From the NCBI GenBank assembly GCA_016801885.1, contig CM028895.1, positions 20,914,001 to 20,978,000 of the forward strand: 64,000 bases of DNA. Reading direction: 5' to 3'. Made by a program: the position numbers and the translations under genes. How positions within the stretch are numbered: the stretch's first letter is position 1; each line of letters begins with the position of its first letter. The stretch is from Toxotes chatareus (Eukaryota; Chordata; Actinopteri; Toxotidae). Positions 1-12,135 of the stretch are shown here, in pieces. The notes beneath the pieces are model-generated. The model saw only the letters and a program-made list of their open reading frames with translations. It ran no database searches and was not told the origin of the DNA.

Positions 1-2082
1 GCTGATGTAAGAAGGAGGTAAGCTTGTGTGGGATATTCTAATCCTGAATCCTGGAACTGATGTAAAATTACCTTCCCTGTTAGGAAAATGATTGGAAAGC
101 AGACTGTAGATAGCAGGGGAAGGGAATAAGTAGAGGACAGAGAGATACTCAGTGCACCTTAGCAAGATGCAGCATGCCTGGGAAATCACTTACTGTCACT
201 GCCTTGAGGATTATTCCTGGGCCTGTATGGAGAGGCCAAACTGGCAGAGCATGTGGAAAGAAAAAGTGCTCTCACTGCATAACTGCCCCACTGTATAAGG
301 CTACAGAAACTAGCTCAGTTCGAGTTGCGTTCCGTGTGGTAACCGGCCGCAGGAGAACAGGTTCTAATGCATCATTGGAGTCCCAGGGGAAAGACTGGAG
401 TCTCAGAGAGAAGGTGACAGGAACATGAGCACTCACACACATGCCTGATGTAGTATGAACAGAACTGTGTGTGTATCCGCTGTCTGCCACCGTTTGTGCC
501 TGTAAGGACAGACAGTTGTGCATGTGCATGTTCCTTTCTTGAGTATGTCCAGTTACATTTGATATCGCTGTTATGGGATGCACTGGTTTTGAACTGGTAG
601 TGTTGGTGTTGCCTTTGGGGTTGTATTCACAAAATGCCTTGACAAAGCTCCCAGTTGGCTGAGCTAGAAAAACCTGTAAAGCTAAAGGGCAGTCCTAACA
701 TTAGGATTCCTCTGTTTTTGGTTTAAGAGAATTAATTCTACAACCAAAAATGTTCTGCTCAGATCCACATATGTTTGACAGTTCATTAAGTGTGCATTAA
801 TCACCAGATGAAATAAATAAAACTGATTTTATAACCATCAGCAGACTACCTTCAGAATATGTGCTAAATGTAGAATGAAAGGATGAAGACTTGTTCAGTC
901 CAAATATTGTCTTTCTTCTGTGTATGGAAATTTTAGGCATGTTTTATTAAATGATTTATAATATTTAATTTTGTAGTTGATTTATAATTTAATTTTTATT
1001 TTATTTAATCTCATCCAGTCTTGTTCCTTTTCACACTCCCGTGTACTGATGAATATTTTATTTCTCATTCACTCACACTGACCTGTTCAAGATATATATG
1101 CATATGTATCTATATTTTATTTCCATTTCTTTCTGACAAAGCACTGATAATGACATCTGGCTTCTATCCTAGAGTAAATAGCATGAAAGCCAAACCTCCT
1201 GTAACTCCTGAGTGTGGGCAGCAGTTCAGAATGTGGTGATCTTCCTCCCTTTGCGTCTCGTGTTGGAGGTTCCTCCTGCTTTTCAAACGAGCTGCCAGGC
1301 AGCTGCTGAGGATGAGCCAAACCCAGTGGAATGTAGGGTGTTTTCATATCTCCACACTGATAGAAAATGCTGCCTCAGGTAGAAGTTGGCCTTTTTCAAA
1401 TGGTGTAGTGCATTAGTGATACTGATATATCACTCAGATGTGTGTTTGTGCAGGGGCAGCTGTGACACATCTTTCATAGTGGGACAAACTGTGTGAACAC
1501 AGATTGGAGCGGTGGGTTTAGTGACTCACATCAGTCATTAGGCATCGTGGTCGTTGCCATCACTCTGGAAAACGCTGAACCGACCCCAGAGTTAACTTAT
1601 GCTGGGAGGTTATTTTCCTTTTGGATCGATACAGTGCTGACTTACTAACACAGTTGACAGTGCACAGCCCTGAGCTTTGTCTCATTTTATACTTTGAAAC
1701 ATGAACACATCTGGCAGGTATTCTGCTTAACGTATGCAACGTAGCTGATTATTTAACTGAGCCTGACCTAACGTTAGAATTTAGCTTATTTCACTCTGCT
1801 AGCCTGACAGCACTGACTCATGGAGACACATTTAATGTTACATACTGTATTCTTTTGAGTTTGGCAGAAATAAGCTCAATGCATCTAGTTAATAACTCAT
1901 GGTGAACTATTAAATAACTAGTCTAGTTATTGCTTCATACTGAGCTGGGTCCACTGAAGGACATTCTTTTTACCACAAGGCCACCCTGCTGTTTATGTCT
2001 CATGTACCCATAGTAACTGGTCACATGTAGCAGTGTTTTACTGCAGAGCTTGGTGGACGTTTAGACTATACTGATTAAGGTC

Positions 2083-2118
<36 letters not shown>

Positions 2119-2963
2119 AAATCTTACTCTCTAAGTTAGCTTTGACTTAGACATCAGTGGATGACTTTCACTAATCATCTCTCTGGGTCACTAATCTTCC
2201 ACACACACAGTGATATTTGTCACCACCTTCATAGGTCAATGTAGTTTCCATAGCATTCTGACATACAACAGTACAATCATCAAACTAACACGCAAACATT
2301 GAATGTTTGGTCTGATTTGTAGTCTTTTTGCTTACTGTTTAGTTGGATCAAATGAAAATGTTACAAGCTAGTTTGATTTTATTTCAGTAAATGTCTTTAT
2401 GGCATTTGATATGGTAGAACTTTGTTCTTCCTTGGTCAAGTAATAAAAATGTTGTAGAAAAACATTTTTTATATTTCTCAAGGTAAGTAACTGAAAAGGT
2501 GTTGTTTTGGTATCAGTGCTGAAACTTGGGTGTTGTATTAACACTGAGCAGAAGTAGAGTCTCTGCTACATCTGCTGAAGCTGCCCTAAGCTAAGCAGTT
2601 CAAGCAAGTCCGACTCTGATCCACCAACTGGACCCTCAGTGAAGGTGGAGACTCTCGGGAACTGCGGCTCTGCAACTCTGCTGTCAGTGTCGACCGATAA
2701 AAATGACATTTGAGCTTGTGTGAGTGAAACACAAGCTGTCACTCCACTGATTGACATATTACTGTGAGTTCAGATGTATTATCTTGACATTAACATGGCA
2801 GATCATAGGTAGCCTAGCATAAAGACCACAGGCAAAGGCAAATGGTAGCTGTAACTCTTGAGTATTACGCAGTACTCCATTTGTTAAACCATACACATAC
2901 AAACAGAAATGTAAGAAGAGGGATTTCCAGAATTTCCCAAAATCCTGAGCAGTTCTTTTAAAT
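1..2963. other. Intergenic DNA, no gene recognised
   Basis: Only short open frames without family resemblance occur here. A dinucleotide (AC)n microsatellite lies at 2084-2116 and AT-rich stretches at about 930-1010. I see no exon-like structure with splice sites and no recognisable transposon until the MITE at 2964. Confidence 0.6.
2084..2116. repeat. (AC)n microsatellite
   Basis: About 16 uninterrupted AC units; a simple dinucleotide repeat typical of fish intergenic DNA. Confidence 0.95.
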
Positions 2964-3165
2964 CAGAGGTGTCCAAACTGTTCCACAAAGGGCGGTGTGG
3001 CTGCAGGTTTTTGTTTCAACCAAGCAGCAGCACACCAGACTGCACTCATTTAATCAACTGATCTCAGTCTTCAGACAGTTGATTGATCAAACTGTGTGCT
3101 CTTCATTGGTTGGATCAAAAACCTGCGGCCACACGGCCCTTTGTGGAACAGTTTGGACACCTCTG
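2964..3165. mobile_element. hAT-type MITE, 202 bp, with perfect terminal inverted repeats
   Basis: The element begins CAGAGGTGTCC and ends with the exact reverse complement; the two 30-base ends (2964-2993 and 3136-3165) match perfectly. It is flanked by TTTTAAAT (2956-2963) and TTTTACAT (3166-3173), an 8-bp target duplication with one mismatch. CAG-starting ends with 8-bp duplications are the hAT superfamily signature. It has no transposase frame, so it is a non-autonomous copy that would depend on a hAT transposase in trans. Perfect ends suggest a fairly young insertion. Confidence 0.85.
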
Positions 3166-3173
3166 TTTTACAT

Positions 3174-4960
3174 GCATTTCAGGCTATATTGACTTAGAGA
3201 AAAATGAGATGCGAGGGCCGAGATGAAGAGGAGCCTCTCTGGTTCCATGTCCCCCTGTGCCTGCCTGCCATGAGTCTGCAAGCCAAGGCAAGCAGAAAGA
3301 GGATAATTGAGCCCCTGTTTGCTGTGTGAGACTTAAGAGTAACTGCAGAGTGAATAATGTGGGTGGAGGGGGGGTGGACAGGGGGAGCTGGGGTGGGGGG
3401 CAGGAAGCAGGGGAAGCCTATGGGAACACCAACATCCTCTTAGAATGAAATCGCCAGTCCTGGCTTTGATGGCTTTGGGAGGGGATTTTATTCTGAGCCA
3501 CTTTTCACTTGCCCTCCTTTGCCCACCCAGACCACCATCCTCTTCCCACTCACGTCTCACCACCCCCACCCAACTACCACAGACCCACAACTACCCTCTC
3601 TTTTCATGCTTAACAGCTGGGCATGTGACAGTGCAGTTGTTCACCAAGCTATGGGAAGGCAGCATCAAAAGCATAGGCTCTCCAGTGTGGTTGCTGCTTG
3701 GTTTTTGGCAGGGATAATGTCCTAGAGTTGCTCTGCTCTCACACCAACACTCATCAACCCACTGGGGCTGTAAGTTTACAGGGGACAAGGGCCACAATCT
3801 TATCTCCTCTGTCTCATGTCATCTCTAAAAGAAATGCAGTTCTTCTACCACTGATTAGCAGTAATGTGGTCTTGGAAGAAGACTTACAGTAGCTTCAATA
3901 CCTGCACATCCACAAGCTCCACTGCCAAGTAGCTCCTCAAGTTTGAGCAGGTGTTTCTTCAGGTGAGACGTGTTGCCTTGGCAGGACTATAATACAATAA
4001 TAATCACAGAATATTGATTTTTCAGAATTCTGACTTTAATCTCAGAATTCTATTTTATTTATTCGTTCATTCACATGTAGCTGTAATTCTCTTCTGTAAA
4101 ATTGCTTCATAAAACTCTTGTTTGTTTGGTTGCTCTATGCCCTCCCAGGGCCACCCCCCACAGTTTGAGAACCAAGGAGTTACACCCACATTAAGCATTT
4201 TGCAGCATAAATGTAGCAGCAATAGCGACTTTTCCCTGACTGTTCCAGGTATAGCTGCAGCAGGATACGTTCTGGATGAATGGTTGAGTACAATATGTCT
4301 ACACTGCTTCGGATACAAGAGAAACTAAAATGTACAGAAGGTGAGTAGAGTGACAGAGAGAACTCACTGGCATGATTTCATTCAAACATGTAGGAACTGA
4401 TGGCCAGACCTGAAGCTGCAGTAATTCAGTGTCTCTTGCATAAATTGGCAAAATACAAATGGAGCAGTCTGATGTGAGTGCAGGTGTGTGGTTGTTCTTG
4501 AGCAGCCTGGTGTCATGTGCATGTGATTTAATGAAGGTTAACACAGTGGACGGCTTTGTGGAATGACACTGACCTCCGATGCAGCACTTTCCCAATAAGA
4601 GGCTGCAGTTTTATCAACATATGTTACTGTTGCTACAATGGAGGAGCATGTCCTCTCATTTTTGACAAAGTACTTCTTACTTACATAACCTAACCACATA
4701 TCTACATCTTCATGAATAAAAAGAAGTAATATCTAAAAGGAGTAAGAGATAACAAAAGAAGCAGTTATCAGGAGAAGCCAAACATCTATTAAGTATATCT
4801 TTTTTATTTATGTACTTATTGCAATATGAAGCATCAAGCTCATTGTATGGAAAAGTTGCTAGTGCTTCTATGTTTATGCTGAAAATTTAAAGTAGGTGTA
4901 ACTCAGTGATTCTCAAACTGTGGGGCCTGAGATGGCATAGAGCCACTACAGGGGGTCACG
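3174..4960. other. Intergenic DNA, no gene recognised
   Basis: A G-rich tract (about 3359-3405) and a CT/CA-rich tract (about 3520-3600) create overlapping open frames on both strands through composition bias alone. No domain, splice structure or transposon end is recognised. Confidence 0.55.
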
Positions 4961-4974
4961 TGGACCAGACCAAG

Positions 4975-5272
4975 CTTAGGAGGTGTTGATATCGTCTGAT
5001 AAGGAGGCAGATGATCCCACATCACATTGCTTCACACCTTTGTAGTCCATGATAGAGAGCAGGCCATTCCACATCAACTACAAGAAAGCTATATTCAGCC
5101 TGGTCTTTGTAGTTCCTCTTTGCCATCTTGATGGACCTCAGGAGGTCACATCTACCTTTCCTGTAAGCCACAGGGTCTCCAGAATTTCAGGCTGAAGTTT
5201 AAGCCCCTAGTTTGGCCCTGGCATCCGCATTAACCCAGGCCTTCAGATTCGGACAGAATTTAATGTTGTTCA
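4975..5272 (-). pseudogene. LINE ORF2 fragment (linker between endonuclease and reverse transcriptase)
   Basis: Read on the minus strand, a stretch resembles the segment between endonuclease and RT of fish LINEs, with the recognisable pieces WVNADARAKL, SGDPVAYRKGRCDL and RSIKMAKRNYKDQAE. It is interrupted by stops and shifts between frames. The upstream side is replaced by the 3' tail of another LINE at 5273-5420, so this is a truncated relic. Family assignment below LINE level is uncertain. Confidence 0.6.
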
Positions 5273-5420
5273 AGTCAAAGTGTTTCTTATCATGTGCAAA
5301 GTGAGGAAACATGTTTCCCTGTACAATGGAATTCTTACTTTGCTGTCCACACTGAATGCCTAAACAATACACAATATAAATTCTAAAAACACTATAGATT
5401 CTAAACAGTATAAAATAAGA
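5273..5420 (-). mobile_element. LINE 3'-terminal fragment (minus strand)
   Basis: Reverse-complemented, the segment shows the layout of a fish LINE 3' UTR: an AT-rich part, then GGCAG/GACAGCAAAGTAAG-like sequence, a CATTGTACAGGGAAAC motif, and a terminus near ATAAGAAACACTTTGACTTG. It abuts the ORF2 fragment at 4975-5272 directly, so one LINE end seems to have landed in or beside another. The upstream boundary is not clear. Confidence 0.45.
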
Positions 5421-7020
5421 TAGATAAATAATAGTTCCACCTTAGGAACCATGTTTTCAGTTGACATATTTATATAGCTGGTGACAGTGTCTTTGTATTC
5501 GTGGATGTCTGAGTCTACTGCATTCTGAAAAATCTGCAAGTCTGTGGAATGAAAGCAGTCCTGGAGTGTAAATATGGCAATACACTGTTTTTTTCCTGCT
5601 TTGGCTTTTGTTTGTAAGCAGGCAGGAGAAGAATGAAAGTATGATCTGCTTTTCCAAATGTGGGAAGGGTGAAGGCAATTGCAACAGTCCTTCAGTGGTG
5701 TACAACAGCGGTCCAGAGTCTGGTCAGTGGTCCACAGCCACTCTCCTTGTATGGGAAAGCTAATGTGTGCGAAAGTTAATGTATAATATTTTGTGTAGTA
5801 TTTTGGCTAAGCCTTTTCCTGATTCACCCTCTTAAAGTCTTCATGATAAAAACAGCATCTGGATGAGAATTTTCTAGATAGTTGATTATCTCGTACAAAC
5901 TGTCCAGTGTATGAGCTCTGTCTGCCTGAGGTGGAATGTAGGTCACTGTTAGAATGATTCAACTGAATTCCTGAGGGAGAGAGAAAGGGCTGACTTAAGC
6001 TGTATTAAGGTCAATGTTCGGAGAGCAGTGTTCAGCAGCTACAGATATATTTGTGCCCCAATGAGAGTTCACCAAACACCATCTCCTTTGTGCTTTTACC
6101 AGTTACCAGTTTTACTTTCCATTGACTGGATGTTTGGGTGTTGTTAGGACAGGGTGGGTGTGGAGGGTTGAAGCACCTTTTCCGAGTTCTGCAGAGAATC
6201 CTGGTGAGTCTGCCTCTCTTACCCTTCTTCCTTCTCCACTGGTGATGTAGATAAAGCAGCAGAGCCCCCAAAGTGGCAGGTGCTGTTCAAAATTCCCATG
6301 CGTCGTACCTGCGAGGTCCGTTTTGAGTGATGATCTGATGTTTGGTGGTCATAACTGATGAACAAGAGGGAAAATTTCATATAAAAGCTAACAAGCAAAT
6401 CAATAAAGCACAAAAGCTGTAGAGTTTACTTGGAGCTTTCACCAGAGTAGACAGCTTATGGTGCTTCAGAATACAAGATTCTTGGCGTGAAGTCTGCACT
6501 CTTTTCTTTCAAGTGACCATATTTGACCACAGTGGATTCTTTCACTACCTGAAATGTTTTCATTATTAACTCAAGATTTGAAAGCAGCCAGCAGTTTAGC
6601 AGAGGATATTATTCCTCTCCTGCTGCTGAACCACTAGCTTGGTTCATGTCACTGAAATGCAAGTACCGGTAGTCAGAGAGTGATGACTGGATATTTTGGA
6701 TTGAGGGTGGTGTTTGAGGAAAAATCATAGGGCATCAATACTGAGAAAGATTCATCTACTGAGTAGCATGAAGATGCTGACTAATCTTTGTGATAATCCA
6801 CCAAATAGATTTAGAGAAATATTGCCTCGGAGTAAAGTGCTAAACAGACAGCTGACACAGCCTCCCTGAGGCCCTGTCTGAGCAAATGCTTCAGGAACTT
6901 TTGCAATATTTTCTATATGTGAGACTGTGACTCAGACCATGGATCAGAACTGTGGCTAGATAAAAACATAGACAGTACAATACTAAGTGGTGAGGAGCAG
7001 CAAGATTCCCTTTAACAGCT
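5421..7020. other. Intergenic DNA, possibly old repeat
   Basis: No gene recognised. Part of 5450-6000 may be older LINE-related sequence continuing from the fragment before it, but I cannot define ends or a frame. Confidence 0.4.
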
Positions 7021-7021
7021 C

Positions 7022-7140
7022 ATGGCTCAAGGAGAGAAGACAGAGAGAGGGACAGAGAGCGGGAGGGAAAGAGAGAGAGGAGGAGGAAGAGGGAGAGAGA
7101 GAGTGGGAGCGCCAGAGAGAGAAAGAGGGGGAGAGAGGAT
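7022..7140. repeat. (GA)n-rich low-complexity tract
   Basis: Imperfect GA/GGA repeats with interruptions. The open frames across it (lysine/arginine/glutamate-rich on one strand, serine/leucine-rich on the other) come from composition. It leads into the shared interspersed repeat at 7150-7270. Confidence 0.85.
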
Positions 7141-7149
7141 ATGGGGGAT

Positions 7150-7270
7150 GCATAGCATACTGCAGGTTCCACATAATAATATTAACAGGACTAATAATGA
7201 TAATTAGAAGAAGACAATGACAAACAATAACAATAGTAAAACTAATAATAATAAGACTAATGATAATCAT
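7150..7270. repeat. Unidentified interspersed repeat, second copy in ptger2 intron
   Basis: Begins with GCAGGTTCCACATAATAATA and continues as an A-rich, CTAATAATAA-containing tail. The same start and tail occur at 56110-56235, and both copies follow a (GA)n tract. This marks a repeat family whose copies include or attract a GA microsatellite. No coding potential; class unknown. Confidence 0.65.
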
Positions 7271-7648
7271 TTGTGAGAGTACATCCCCTAGATTTAGGAG
7301 TGTAAATAACAGTGGCCACAGATAATCTCAATGATAACACAGTAAATGAATTAATATCACTAGAACAGTCTGTTAATACTGGAGATGAATATAGAAGATT
7401 AATGTTTGCTGTGCTGAGTGGTTGATGTTATTGTCTGTCTGTGTCTGTGAGCACATTGTGAACAAGGAAACAAAGGTAGCATGGTAAGGACATAGCTCTG
7501 TGTCAACACTCTCACTTCTACTACCAGGTTCACTTCCCTGTCTCTGTGCTCTGAGAAAATTTTTGTTTTTCTTCTTCTTACCACTATCACATACAGATGG
7601 GTGACATATGAAACACCACTTCTCTAGTCTGTCAACCGCTTAACGGGC

Positions 7649-7684
<36 letters not shown>

Positions 7685-10600
7685 ATGACACAGCATCAGG
7701 AGCAGGTAGGGTTTGAGTGTATTGCTCAAAGACACTTCGGCCCGCTAAGGTTCATGGTCTGGTCCCCAAACCAGGAACCTTACTAGACAACTTCTCAGTA
7801 ATTTCAAAGTAAAACAGGAAATAATGATCCCAAACAAACAGAAATGAGTTCTAAGAGCTGGGTGTTCAGGGAGTCGCATTTTTCATGGCCAGCACACGAT
7901 CTTATCTTTGTTGATGGTTTTTCTATCTCTGTCACACAGAGTGGTTCCACATGTCCCTTTTCAGATGGTTTGGTGTCATAATTATCAGCACCACTCACAA
8001 GTTTCCACAATTTTGCGCTGAGAACAGATGGATGAACAACAGCTAAGTTAACTGAAAGAGCAACATGAAATATATCAGAGTGAGAGTGCATTTTATGAAA
8101 GCTTTCAGCTGAAGTACATTACATGGCTTATTTTGAACTCGAACAGATCATTACAATTGAATATTTTTTCAATTTGTCAGTTTGTATTTAGAATAAAGTG
8201 TGACATCTGTAGTTCACAGGTAGAAACCATGGCCAGTCCTATAAGGTGTAATAAACTTCAAAACTTTTGTATTGACAGAAGGAAGTGTAATTTACAGCGT
8301 GTAAGAGTGTGAGGGTACTCAAAAGACGAGCTGAAACTGAAACAGTAAGGAAGAAGTGGCTGATAAAGAGAAAAAGGAAGAGTGAGTCGCAGAAAGCAGG
8401 AGGAGGGAAGGGCAGAGAAAAGTCTGGAGGAGAATAAATCAAAAGTGGCTCGTAATCACAAAACAGGAATGCAGTCAGTGTACACTGTTAAACACTCCCT
8501 AAGCCCTGGCTCCACTACACTCCCTCAGCACTGCACACAAAGCCCTCTTTGTTCTGCTGCTCTTGTAAAGAAATAACCCCCCTTTCTATCTCTATTTCCT
8601 TGACTCAATATCTTTGCCTCTCTCTATCCTTTTTTTTTTTTACTCTCCTCTTTTCAGTCTGGCCTTTGTTGTTTTGTTGTTCAGCTTCCATTCTCATGTC
8701 CTCCTACCCTGCCCTTTGGCCCTTTGTGTCATTTCTAATATGCTGCTGTTCAGAGAAACTCACACTGAGCATGACAGCAGAGGAAGCTGAAGTTCTTTGA
8801 AAGCTGACATAACAAGCAATCAGTCGTTCGGAGTACGAAGGTAAAAGCTGACGGGACCCAGGTGCTTGATAAAACTCTCTGGAGAAGAAGAGCTAGCTAA
8901 TGAAATACTGAGAGATTACAGGACTCATAAACTAGCATCAGACACAACTTGCGTATCAGTGTGTTTTCTGGAAGTAGCTGCGGTCAGTCCTGATATGTAC
9001 CCTCTAGAGTGTCATTTAGAAATAATGTGTATGTGTCACTGCTTCTGTCTGTCTGCAGTGGGAGGGGTTTATAGCCAGGCTGTGCGACCTCTCTCGTGCA
9101 GTTCATGGATTGTCACTGTGGTGTGAAGTAGTGTTTCTCCTCCACCACAGTGCAGAGAGCTGCTTCTTTGCCCTGTCTTGGTTCAGCTGCTGCTCAGTAC
9201 TCCTACCGCAACATCCACTTCACTACAGCCTCTGTGTGTGTAATGAGACAAGGGAAGAGAGTTGGCCCCACACTCAGCACTGTCACTGAGGTACATTTTA
9301 AAGGATAACACCTATTTATTAGACCTGGGGTCTTTATAGTTTTGACCATCATTCCTGTCTATATATGACACAGTATGACAATTGCATTAATATCTGCAAT
9401 ACAGGATTTATGTCCAGTAAATTTAGAAGGTAATGGTATGGATGTAACGCCTTAGAGTTTGAGTCTTGTCATAGACCTGCAGTTAATGTTTGCTAACTGT
9501 ACTCCTGTGGCCCTCTCCCCCTAACTGTTTTTAACAAGGAGCACCATAACCTTAGGTGTTCTAACAATGTTCCCACATCTCAGTTATTATTCTTGTCATC
9601 AATGGGCAAAGCTACAAAAATAAAAGACCCAGTTTGGTATAAACTGGAACTGGAATCCTTTTTGGGTTGAAAAAAAAAAAAACACACACACACACACACA
9701 CAGATGCCATCCAGGAAGCCATGATTCAGTAAATGGACTGACAGTTTGTTTACAAAGAGGGAAAATGTGAGAACAATTGAAAAAAAACCTTGTTTCTGTT
9801 AGGACATAATTTTTCTGTCCAGCAGGGTCGCTTCTGTCTCTGGAAACGGCATGCGTTCAGAGTGTGAATGTGTGTCAGCTGTCTTCATACAAACACAGTC
9901 ATCCCCAAACTGTCAAACAAAAGCAATTGGTGATGTCAGCGTCCCAGTTATATAAGGAGGGAATTACACAACACAGAGTTTAATTCTCTCCATATTTAGT
10001 CAGTGTTTGGGAGGGGAGCGAGGAAATGAAGCACCCATGATTCATTTGGTGTATCATTTTATCTCAGTTGGTCAGGGCTGCTTTTAAGATTAGACGGACA
10101 TGGTTATACACAAGGTGCTTTGGCATGCAACGATAACGTCTGCTCATCACCACTTCACGCAGAGCTGCCGTTTGACTGCCAAACCCAACAAACAGGTAGT
10201 TTTACTATCACATTTTAGGTGTGTTTTACATTTACAACCCTGTGGTTTGGAGCTCATGGAGAGCAGAGCGAATGACGTGATATATATTTTTTAAAGAAGT
10301 ACATTACTTCTTTGAAATACTGTGTAACAGCATGTTCAGATTCATGTCAACATGACGGTGCTCCAGCGGCTGGGGTCATGAGAAGCTGACCAGGTCATAC
10401 AGGTGATGCAGAGGTATAATTATCAACCACCTCTGCAGGGACCTGTGCTCTACTCTTAGCAGGCAGTATCACATGCTGCTGCTCTGCCAGTGGCCACTGG
10501 TTAGCAACTGTGCTGCTGAGAAGAAAGCAACTAATAAAAAACAAAGACCTCCCAGACTTATCCGTCTTTGTCAGTCAGTCAGTCCTGGGATCTGCTTTGA

Positions 10601-11765
10601 CTGTGTAGTGAGACTTTAAAAGGACATTTATAAACAGAAATCGTAGAATATTACACCATGACGAATCCAATCTCTGTCTCCTTCAGTGATAAACCGCGTC
10701 AAGTTCTCTTCTGAGATGCATTTCCAGTTTACATTTTGAAATCAGATAGTTGTTTGATCTGCCCATGAAGCAACTAAGTAGACCATGTGCATACACACAT
10801 GGTCTGTTGTTTCATGCACCGGTGACAAAACATAGTACAGAGAAGAGGAGACAGACTCTGGGATGGAAGCAGAATCTGGAAGCCTTTTGCTGGCAGAGCT
10901 GTGAGAGTGAGCGAGGCCAGGGTCCCATGACCAAACTGCTGTGAGGCTGAACTGCATGCAGAGCCATAATGAGTCTCCTCTGTAATTTAACAGTTTGATT
11001 TGATTATTGGTGTGTTTGTGTTGGGTTGGGGGCCTATGAGAGGAGGGGGCAAATTAGGGCTATTATGTAAGACTTCAAACAGTCCCGGGCACAGTAGTGG
11101 GCCGGTGCTGGGAGTGTGGTAATGTCAGGAACGCTCACCCTGCTGCCTTCCCCTCACTCCCCTACTCTGTCTTCTCAGAACTGTTCTCACACAGTCCTAC
11201 AGATGACTCTATGGGAACGCTGATTGTTCACTTTACTGCAGCTTTACTTTTTCTAAATTAATGATTAGAAGACTTTTTGACAGAAATAATTAAAAAAAAC
11301 TGTATGATATAGATATGACATAGAAAACACACCTTATTCCCTTTATTTTGTTCACACTGAATGGTGCTTTTACACATTCAAAACAGCTTATCAAAATCAC
11401 AGTCTGGTGTCTGCTTTCACAGAAAATGAGTACTTCTGCTTTTCAGTACATTTAAGAAGTAAACTTTGTCTTACCTCAGTCTGGCTCTGTAATAGCTCGT
11501 TTCGTATGTAAACTATGCTGTCCAATGACTCAAGGAAAGTTGAGTTGAGCAGGTAGCATGCTCAGCTCTTTAGTCAGACTCAAAGAGAAGTGTTTGAGAT
11601 GATTCAGTTATATTTTATTTAGATTTTTTGCATTACACAGAACAAAAACAAAAAAGGTAAACTGCAATTTCATAAAAACCATACTAGGTATCAAAATACC
11701 GATTTCACCCAATATAGTCTGAAGTCTTGTCACCTATTTCAAGTTTCAACCATGTTTCTATGTGA
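7271..11765. other. Intergenic DNA with microsatellites, no gene recognised
   Basis: Contains (AC)n at 7653-7682, an A-run followed by (CA)n at 9670-9702, and a T-run at 8630-8641. The part at about 7690-7790 (GGAGCAGGTAGGGTTTGAG..., GCTCAAAGACACTTCGG) resembles a common teleost interspersed repeat, assignment uncertain. No exon or promoter is supported. Confidence 0.55.
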
Positions 11766-12135
11766 AATTCAATTCAGCTTTATATATATAGCGCCTTGCA
11801 CAATCAAAATTGTCTCAAAGTGGGTTAGGGTTAGGGGTTAGGGTCTTCACAGAGACCCAGAGCCTGACTCCAGAGCGAGCACTAGGGGCGACAGTGGCAA
11901 GACTTTTAACAGGAAGAAACCTTGAGCAGAACCTGGCTCATATGGGGGACCCTCCTGCTGATGGCCGGGCTGGGTGAAAGGAGGAAAAAGAGGAAGATAG
12001 GATAGCTGGGAATGGAGGAGAGGAAGAGAAGGACATGCAACATATAAAACATGATACACACAGGAGAGAGCCAGCATTCAGATTACAGAACAAGTCATTT
12101 ATGTGATGAAGTGTGATGAAGCAATACGGCTCCAA
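11766..12135 (-). mobile_element. L2-type LINE 3'-end fragment (copy D), diverged
   Basis: Matches the 3' UTR of the LINEs at 16823-18060, 33639-37040 and 37041-42190: the same order of TATATAGCGCCTT, AATCAAAATTGTCTCAAAG, GACCCAGAGCCTGAC, GGAAGAAACCTTGAGCAGAA and GATGGCCGGGCTGGGTG, with many substitutions. It lies in the same orientation as the others (3' end at the low coordinate). A telomere-like GGGTTAGGGTTAGGG tract (11822-11846) replaces the usual GCGCTTTA. An older relative of the younger copies. Confidence 0.8.

Noticed and set aside
3333..3797. Cluster of overlapping frames on both strands
   Set aside because: Produced by G-rich and CT-rich tracts; no codon structure or homology.
7022..7140. 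Arginine/glutamate-rich protein-coding frames
   Set aside because: Explained fully by the (GA)n low-complexity tract.
11822..11846. Ancient chromosome end or fusion point
   Set aside because: Too few TTAGGG units and located within a LINE 3' UTR, so a local event is more likely.
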